38,831 nt of DNA from Bacteroidales bacterium (GTDB lineage: Bacteria; Bacteroidota; Bacteroidia; Bacteroidales; S143-33), in assembly GCA_027015275.1 (NCBI GenBank), contig JALWCU010000184.1:1-38831 (forward strand). Reading direction: 5' to 3'. The translations under genes were made by a program, and so were the position numbers. Numbering within the stretch: position 1 is the first letter of the stretch; every line of letters begins with the position of its first letter. Below are positions 33,737 to 38,831 of this stretch, piece after piece. Under the pieces are notes generated by a model. The model saw only the letters and a program-made list of their open reading frames with translations. It did not search any database and was not told the DNA's origin.

Positions 33737-35296
33737 ATGGCCCAGGTAAAGAAGAATAGTTTGAATAATTTTTTGGAGACAATAGGTCGTGTGCCCCCGC
33801 ATGATGAGGAAATAGAGCGTGCTGTGCTGGGTACACTTATGGCTTTTGAGAACTTTGCAGAGGATAATCATCATTTGCTCAAACCAGAAGTCTTTTATAA
33901 TGAGATACATAGTAAGATCTATGCTGCTATAGATCATCTTGTCAGAGACCATGAAAAAAACACAAAGGTAGATGTTTTTACAGTAAAAGATGAGCTGGAA
34001 AAGCAGGGCTTGCTCGAAGAGGTTGGTGGCATACAATATCTGATTTCCTTGACCTCCTCTATTGGATCGCCAGCACACCTTGATTATCATATAAAAATAT
34101 TGGTGCAAAAATACATTCAGCGAGAGCTTATCAAACTGACGGCAGATATACAGACTCGTGCCTTTGACCCAAGCTATGATGTGGATGACCTGTTGGATTA
34201 TTCAGAAAAAAGAATTTTTGATTTGACCTATGGAACAATATCTACTGATGCGCGGCCTTTTAAACAGGTTGTGGACCAGGTTGTTAAAGAAATAGAGACC
34301 ATATCACAAAGCGATAGTCATCTCACTGGTGTACCATCGGGTTATCCCAGTATAGACCGTGTTACAGGCGGCTGGCAAAAGTCAGATTTAATTATAGTAG
34401 CAGCGCGTCCGTCTATGGGTAAGACAGCCTTTGTCGTTAACATGGCCAAGATGCTTGCAGCGGACTACAATAGGCCTGTAGCTTTCTTTACTTTGGAAAT
34501 GCCGGCCGAGCAGATAGCCTTGCGTATGATGTCCATACAGGCTGAGATTCCCATGAACAAGTTGCGTACAGGACAGCTGGAAAAAGACGAATGGCTTAAG
34601 TTTGAGCAGAGTGTGGACAATAATTTTATGAGTGCACCATTGTACATTGATGATACGCCACAGTTGTCTCTATTTGAGCTGCGTGCCAAGGCTAGAAGGC
34701 TCAAGAGCAAACATGATATTTCATTAATAGTGGTTGACTATTTGCAGTTGATGACTCTGCCTTCCGAGGGCCGTATGAATCGTGAGCAGGTTGTCAGCCA
34801 AATATCGCGTGGTCTGAAAGCTATTGCAAAAGAGTTAAAAATACCAGTCATAGCACTTTCACAGCTCAACCGTTCGGTAGAGATGCGCGGTGGGTCAAAG
34901 CGTCCACAGCTAGCGGATCTTCGTGAGTCAGGGGCTATTGAGCAGGATGCTGATATGGTTATTTTCTTGCATCGTCCAGAATATTATGGTATAAAAGAAG
35001 ATGCCGAAGGTAATCCTCTGGAGGGTATTGCCGAGATTATTATAGCAAAGCATCGTAATGGTCCTTTAGCAGATATCAAGTTGAAATTTATAAAAGAATA
35101 TGCTAAATTTGAAGAAGTCGAAGATAATGTATTACAGAATATTGATGATGTAGAGGTTAAGACTTTCACCTCTAAGATTAATTCCGAAGTATTAGACGAA
35201 AGTATGGGAGCTGACCCTTTGAGCAATCTGGATAATGATTTTGATGAAGGAGATGAGCCAGACTTTGACTTTACAGAGGATGAGATTCCTTACTAA
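33737..35296 (+). CDS. dnaB: Replicative DNA helicase
   Basis: This 519-residue hexameric 5'-3' helicase unwinds DNA at the replication fork. The N-terminal domain (EIERAVLGTLM, DHLVRDHEKNTKVDVFTV) and linker are typical. The RecA-like domain starts with the TGVPSGYPSIDRVTGGWQ segment, Walker A ARPSMGKT is at 223-230, and VVDYLQLM and the RESGAIEQDADMVIFLHRPE block follow. The acidic C-terminal tail (DNDFDEGDEPDFDFTEDE) is common in Bacteroidota DnaB. No intein is seen. It follows accA by 13 bases and is followed 24 bases later by an outer-membrane protein gene. Confidence 0.97.
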   Translation: MAQVKKNSLNNFLETIGRVPPHDEEIERAVLGTLMAFENFAEDNHHLLKPEVFYNEIHSKIYAAIDHLVRDHEKNTKVDVFTVKDELEKQGLLEEVGGIQYLISLTSSIGSPAHLDYHIKILVQKYIQRELIKLTADIQTRAFDPSYDVDDLLDYSEKRIFDLTYGTISTDARPFKQVVDQVVKEIETISQSDSHLTGVPSGYPSIDRVTGGWQKSDLIIVAARPSMGKTAFVVNMAKMLAADYNRPVAFFTLEMPAEQIALRMMSIQAEIPMNKLRTGQLEKDEWLKFEQSVDNNFMSAPLYIDDTPQLSLFELRAKARRLKSKHDISLIVVDYLQLMTLPSEGRMNREQVVSQISRGLKAIAKELKIPVIALSQLNRSVEMRGGSKRPQLADLRESGAIEQDADMVIFLHRPEYYGIKEDAEGNPLEGIAEIIIAKHRNGPLADIKLKFIKEYAKFEEVEDNVLQNIDDVEVKTFTSKINSEVLDESMGADPLSNLDNDFDEGDEPDFDFTEDEIPY

Positions 35297-35320
35297 ATTC
35301 AAACAATAAAAGTAATTACT

Positions 35321-36841
35321 ATGAAAAACGTTTTCAAGTTATTGTTCGTTCTGCTATTTGTCTCTGGTTTTACCTTCGGTGTTTATGCCCAGCAAGAGAA
35401 ATCAGATGATAATGATAGCTATGATATTGATATGCCAGACTTGACAGAGAACGGTATAGGTGGTCTTCTGGGATATAGTTCTATAGGTGGTCAGTCTTAT
35501 TTTACTTTCCGTTTCAAGCCAGATTTGTCTTTTGGTAAGTTGGGCATTGGATTGGATGTACCAGTTGTTTATGGACTTAATGGTCAAGGTCTGAGAATGG
35601 ACGAGTACAAGGATGGCATCGGTTTGCTCAGGATGATCAGTTATATTCGCTATGGACGCAAGAAAAGAGATAATTTCTATGTACGTGTTGGAGAGCTTAG
35701 GGACTCACGTTTGGGCTTTGGTATTCTGATTAGCGATTATAATAACACGATTTCTTATGAGAAACGTAAGTTGGGTGTTGAGTTTGATGTTGTTCTCAAG
35801 AAAAAATTTGGATTGGAGTTTCTCTACAGTGATATCACACCTATTAGTATAAATTTAATGGGTATTCGTCCATATTACAAGCCTTTTGGGGCAACGGGCA
35901 TACCGATTATAAAGACCTTTGAGATAGGTGCATCGTTTGTTACTGACCATGACAGGACAGTATTGGCACGCACACAGGATAGCTTGGGTAATGAGCTGGA
36001 ATATCGTAATAATTATTTCTTAGACGGTAGTGGTATTAATGCATTTAGTGTGGACATGGGATTTTATATTTTCCGTTGGAATTGGCTCTGGTGGGATGTT
36101 TATGCGCAAGCTGCTTATTTCCGCCCTATCAAGTCTGATTCTTTGACAGCATATCTGACCAATTATGGCGATGCTTTTCAGAGACAGTATTTGGCATCAA
36201 AGGGCGGATATGGCTATTCTATTGGTTCTGATTTCAAATTTCATTTTCTTGGTAATTTGCTAAGGATTGATGCCAGGGCAGAGAGATTTTGGCATACAGA
36301 CTATTATGTGGCACGTATGTTTGATTTTGCTTACATGATGGACAAAGATGCTGCTATACTCAAGCTCACCCAGAGTCATGCTTCCAAAGGGACTTATGCA
36401 AAGCTTTCGGCTTCTATTCTGGATAAGATTTTCTTCTCGGGAAGTATAACCTTAGATTCTTTGGTAATTAATGAGAAACATCCTGCTATGGTAGCGCTTA
36501 ATCTGGATATGTCGCGGTTGACAAAGAAGTTTACATTACGTACAACAGCCTTTAATTCTGCTGTTACGAGTTTATCTGACCTATTGAAATTAGATAAGAC
36601 GGCTTTGTTTTCTACACGGTTGGGATACATGATTTATGAAATACCGATTGTAAAACTTCAGTTGCATATAGGTTTTGATTACCGCTGGACATTTGCCAAT
36701 GTAGCAAGGCTTGCTGCCGAAGGAACAGCTCAGGACTGGTTCAAGCAGACCAGCTATATCACACCTTATTTCCGTATAGTTTACCCTATGAACAGATCTA
36801 AAAAGAAAAAGAAAAGCGACGAAGATAAATTGCTTGAGTAG
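35321..36841 (+). CDS. Predicted outer-membrane beta-barrel protein, unknown function
   Basis: A 506-residue protein with a signal peptide (MKNVFKLLFVLLFVSGFTFGVYAQ). The rest alternates polar and aromatic residues in strand-length runs (QSYFTFRFKPDLSFGKLGIG, NFYVRVGELRDSRLGFGILI, TSYITPYFRIVYPM), as in large outer-membrane barrels, but the terminus continues into a Lys-rich tail (RSKKKKKSDEDK). No recognised family. It lies 24 bases after dnaB and before a strong terminator, so it is probably the last gene of accA-dnaB-omp. Confidence 0.75.
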   Translation: MKNVFKLLFVLLFVSGFTFGVYAQQEKSDDNDSYDIDMPDLTENGIGGLLGYSSIGGQSYFTFRFKPDLSFGKLGIGLDVPVVYGLNGQGLRMDEYKDGIGLLRMISYIRYGRKKRDNFYVRVGELRDSRLGFGILISDYNNTISYEKRKLGVEFDVVLKKKFGLEFLYSDITPISINLMGIRPYYKPFGATGIPIIKTFEIGASFVTDHDRTVLARTQDSLGNELEYRNNYFLDGSGINAFSVDMGFYIFRWNWLWWDVYAQAAYFRPIKSDSLTAYLTNYGDAFQRQYLASKGGYGYSIGSDFKFHFLGNLLRIDARAERFWHTDYYVARMFDFAYMMDKDAAILKLTQSHASKGTYAKLSASILDKIFFSGSITLDSLVINEKHPAMVALNLDMSRLTKKFTLRTTAFNSAVTSLSDLLKLDKTALFSTRLGYMIYEIPIVKLQLHIGFDYRWTFANVARLAAEGTAQDWFKQTSYITPYFRIVYPMNRSKKKKKSDEDKLLE

Positions 36842-36867
36842 TAGCTTGTTTGTTAGTTGATTACTTT

Positions 36868-36900
36868 AAGGCTGGGATCCCATGGCTCCCAGCCTTTTTT
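36868..36900 (+). terminator. Intrinsic terminator after the dnaB-downstream gene
   Basis: AAGGCTGGGA (36868-36877) pairs with TCCCAGCCTT (36887-36896) across a 9-base loop, followed by a T-run (36895-36900). Confidence 0.9.
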
Positions 36901-36938
36901 GTCTTAGGTTATAACAAATTGTGTTGTTAATCATTATT

Positions 36939-36964
36939 TATTTTTGTCCAATCTTATAACTTTG
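36939..36964 (+). promoter_or_regulatory. Two overlapping candidate -7 elements for pdxJ
   Basis: TATTTTTG (36939-36946) and TAACTTTG (36957-36964) both match TAnnTTTG and end 36 and 18 bases before the chosen ATG. No ideally spaced TTG is seen, so which is used is unclear. Confidence 0.45.
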
Positions 36965-36982
36965 ATAAAAAATTGTTTTGTC

Positions 36983-37702
36983 ATGATACATCTTAGTGTT
37001 AACATCAACAAGATAGCCACGCTTAGAAATGCCAGAGGTGGCGATATCCCAAATGTTTTGGAAGCAGCTATCAATGTTCAGAAGTTTGGAGCTCAGGGTG
37101 TAACAGTTCATCCGAGACCCGATGAAAGACATATCCGTTATTCTGATGTACGTGAAATACGTCCATATATTACCACAGAGTTTAATATTGAGGGCTATCC
37201 TATTGACCGGTTCATGGATCTTGTTCTGGAAGTCAAGCCACATCAAGTAACATTAGTTCCTGATCCACCAGATGTGCTAACATCCAACACTGGCTGGGAT
37301 ACTAAGAAGCACAAGAAGTTTTTGCGTGAGATAATAGAGGCACTAAGGAATGCGGGTATTAGACCGTCGATTTTTGTTAATCCAGATAAGGAGATGATTA
37401 AGCATGCTGTGGATACTGGCACAGTACGAGTAGAGCTTTACACAGAGCCCTATGCACGTGTTTATCCACAAAACCCGCAGGAAGCAATTAAAATTTATGT
37501 TGAAGCAGCACAGTATGCTCGTTCATTAGGTCTGGAGCTAAACGCTGGGCATGATTTGAATTTACATAATTTGAATTATTTTGCTCGGAAGATCCCATAT
37601 CTGAGTGAGGTTTCGATTGGACATGCCTTGATATCGGATGCTCTTTATTATGGGTTGGAAAATACGATTCAGATGTATTTGCGTCAATTGGAAGTTGACT
37701 GA
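36983..37702 (+). CDS. pdxJ: Pyridoxine 5'-phosphate synthase
   Basis: PdxJ joins 1-deoxyxylulose 5-phosphate and 3-amino-2-oxopropyl phosphate to make pyridoxine 5'-phosphate, a TIM-barrel enzyme. I chose ATG 36983 (MIHLSVNINKIATLRNARGG), which gives 239 residues and begins like known PdxJ; the track start at 36944 lies over the predicted promoter. Key blocks are GAQGVTVHPRPDERHIRYSD, FNIEGYP and GLELNAGHDLN. The last 19 bases overlap the 3' end of rnc on the other strand, with no terminator between. Confidence 0.96.
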   Translation: MIHLSVNINKIATLRNARGGDIPNVLEAAINVQKFGAQGVTVHPRPDERHIRYSDVREIRPYITTEFNIEGYPIDRFMDLVLEVKPHQVTLVPDPPDVLTSNTGWDTKKHKKFLREIIEALRNAGIRPSIFVNPDKEMIKHAVDTGTVRVELYTEPYARVYPQNPQEAIKIYVEAAQYARSLGLELNAGHDLNLHNLNYFARKIPYLSEVSIGHALISDALYYGLENTIQMYLRQLEVD

Positions 37703-38469
37703 GTTGTGGTTTTATTTTTCTGGGTAGGATGTTCTGGGCGTTGTCCATTATCAATTTTTTCAAAAGCTTGGCGTGCAGCATCTTGCTCGGCTTCTTTTTT
37801 TGATTCGCCCTTGCCTTGTCCGAAGATTTGATTGTTCAGGAAAATTTCTGATTTGAAGCGTGCAGGAATTTGATTGCCAATTTGTTGGGTGTTGAAATCA
37901 ACATCGACATTATTATGCTGCGCCCATTCCAATATGCGGCTCTTGTAGTTGTTTTCAGAGTTAATTACCTGGGCGATGTCCACGTTTTGGTAAAATAGTT
38001 GTGAGATAATAAAATCCTTTGTTATAGAATATCCAAGGTCTAAATATACAGCGCCTATAAAGGCTTCCAGTGCATTACCAGGAATATGCTTGTTTACTTT
38101 GAATTTTTTTATGTGTATGATAATAAAATCATTAATCCCTGTTTTAATGGCGAGTGAGGACATTATTTTTCTGTTAACCAGTTTTGATCTGGCCTGAGTC
38201 AAAAAACCTTCGTTAGCCTGTGGAAATTTCCTAAAAAGATAGTCGCCAACAACGGCTCCCAGAATAGCATCTCCGAGAAATTCAAGGCGCTCATTGTTGA
38301 CGACTTTGCCTTCATGATCAATATAGCTGGCAGACTTGTGAATAAATGCAGTCTTGTAATATCGCAAGTTTATAGGATATGTGCCAATGATTTGTCTCAG
38401 ATCATGCCTAAAGTTTTTCTCTTGTTTGTCCAGAATGTATTTCCACCATCCAATAAATCGTCTGATCAC
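37684..38469 (-). CDS. rnc: Ribonuclease III
   Basis: A 261-residue double-stranded-RNA endonuclease for rRNA and mRNA processing. The nuclease signature NERLEFLGDAILG is at 59-71, with Glu63 and Asp67; GNALEAFIGAVYLDLGY follows with Glu135. The position matching E. coli Asp114 is Asn132, a variant I believe is common in Bacteroidota. A double-stranded-RNA-binding domain covers about 190-245 (FGQGKGESKKEAEQDAARQA). It lies 20 bases downstream of fabF, in the usual fabF-rnc order, and converges on pdxJ with a 19-base overlap. Confidence 0.96.
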   Translation of the reverse strand: MIRRFIGWWKYILDKQEKNFRHDLRQIIGTYPINLRYYKTAFIHKSASYIDHEGKVVNNERLEFLGDAILGAVVGDYLFRKFPQANEGFLTQARSKLVNRKIMSSLAIKTGINDFIIIHIKKFKVNKHIPGNALEAFIGAVYLDLGYSITKDFIISQLFYQNVDIAQVINSENNYKSRILEWAQHNNVDVDFNTQQIGNQIPARFKSEIFLNNQIFGQGKGESKKEAEQDAARQAFEKIDNGQRPEHPTQKNKTTTQSTSN

Positions 38470-38489
38470 GGTCGAAGCAATATTGTCTT

Positions 38490-38831
38490 TTATTTTATCT
38501 TTTTGAAAATCAATGTTGCATTATGTCCGCCAAAGCCAAATGTATTACTCAGGGCAACGTTAAGTTGTTTTTCTTTAGGTTCGTTTGGTGTGAGATCAAA
38601 CTTTGGATCAATGTCGGGATCAAGGTTAAACAAATTGATAGTAGGTGGCACAATATTATTCTGCAATGCGAGAACAGAAGCGACAGCCTCAGTAGCTCCC
38701 GCAGCACCCAGAAGATGCCCTGTCATAGATTTGGTTGAACTAATGCTCACCTTATAAGCCTGCTCGCCAAAAACTTTCTTGATAGCTATAAGCTCAGATA
38801 TATCTCCCAGTTTTGTTGAAGTTCCATGGAC
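38490..38831 (-). CDS. fabF: Beta-ketoacyl-ACP synthase II, C-terminal part (5' end outside window)
   Basis: The reading frame is open through the right edge of the window, past the internal ATG used in the ORF track, so this is the last 113 residues of a longer gene. The edge sequence carries [10 protein letters not shown], with the first catalytic His, and [16 protein letters not shown], with the conserved Lys and second His. The end ([16 protein letters not shown]) is also typical of FabF. It extends acyl-ACP with malonyl-ACP in fatty-acid synthesis. It lies 20 bases before rnc on the same strand. The catalytic Cys lies outside the window. Confidence 0.95.
   Translation of the reverse strand, partial: VHGTSTKLGDISELIAIKKVFGEQAYKVSISSTKSMTGHLLGAAGATEAVASVLALQNNIVPPTINLFNLDPDIDPKFDLTPNEPKEKQLNVALSNTFGFGGHNATLIFKKIK

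Noticed and set aside
33737-35296. Possible intein or split in dnaB
   Set aside because: DnaB often carries inteins, but the Walker and later motifs are continuous and the length of 519 residues is normal.

Overview
The window is a chromosomal stretch from a member of the Bacteroidota, most likely Bacteroidales-like. Three things support this. One secreted protein carries a C-terminal type IX secretion sorting domain. Several start regions carry the Bacteroidota -7 promoter element TAnnTTTG, twice with a well-spaced TTG/TTTG upstream. Many exported proteins have signal peptides ending in ...AQ. There is no clear prophage, integron, CRISPR array, rRNA or tRNA; most of the window is housekeeping genes mixed with envelope and signalling genes.

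Layout. 1-2345: the end of a class-3-type aldehyde dehydrogenase, overlapping (ATGA) a secreted M1-family metallopeptidase, closed by a strong terminator. 2346-2688 has no intact gene and two short peptide-like fragments. 2689-6632 (minus): terC and dapD under one clear promoter, then an HrgA-like HARE-HTH protein and a DUF2804 protein. 6810-14335 is a lipid-handling neighbourhood: an SCP2-like protein (+); a minus-strand operon tetR - MMPL/RND exporter - LolA-like periplasmic protein - outer-membrane beta-barrel; then, divergently, a steroid 5-alpha-reductase homologue and a short-chain dehydrogenase. 14414-17756: glyS (+) and a T9SS-exported adhesin-like protein (-), separated by a perfect bidirectional terminator.

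17904-25282 is a signalling island with three SpoIIE/PP2C-type proteins. One is soluble (GAF-SpoIIE, +). Two are large 7TM-DISM-like membrane proteins in a minus-strand operon with a DAFRH-motif protein. One of the two membrane proteins keeps its catalytic metal ligands; the other has lost most of them and looks like a pseudophosphatase. 25366-27939: tdk-yidD-sodium/solute symporter, with overlapping ends. Next come a decayed coding fragment, a GNAT acetyltransferase (-), folC, mrp/apbC, a PhoD-like phosphatase (-), accA-dnaB-OMP (+), pdxJ (+), rnc (-) and the end of fabF (-).

The two regions most worth a second look are the putative lipid/steroid-like trafficking and reduction locus (6.8-14.3 kb) and the active/inactive pair of membrane SpoIIE phosphatases (19.1-25.3 kb). 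All function assignments come from reading motifs and architecture by eye; no database search was run.
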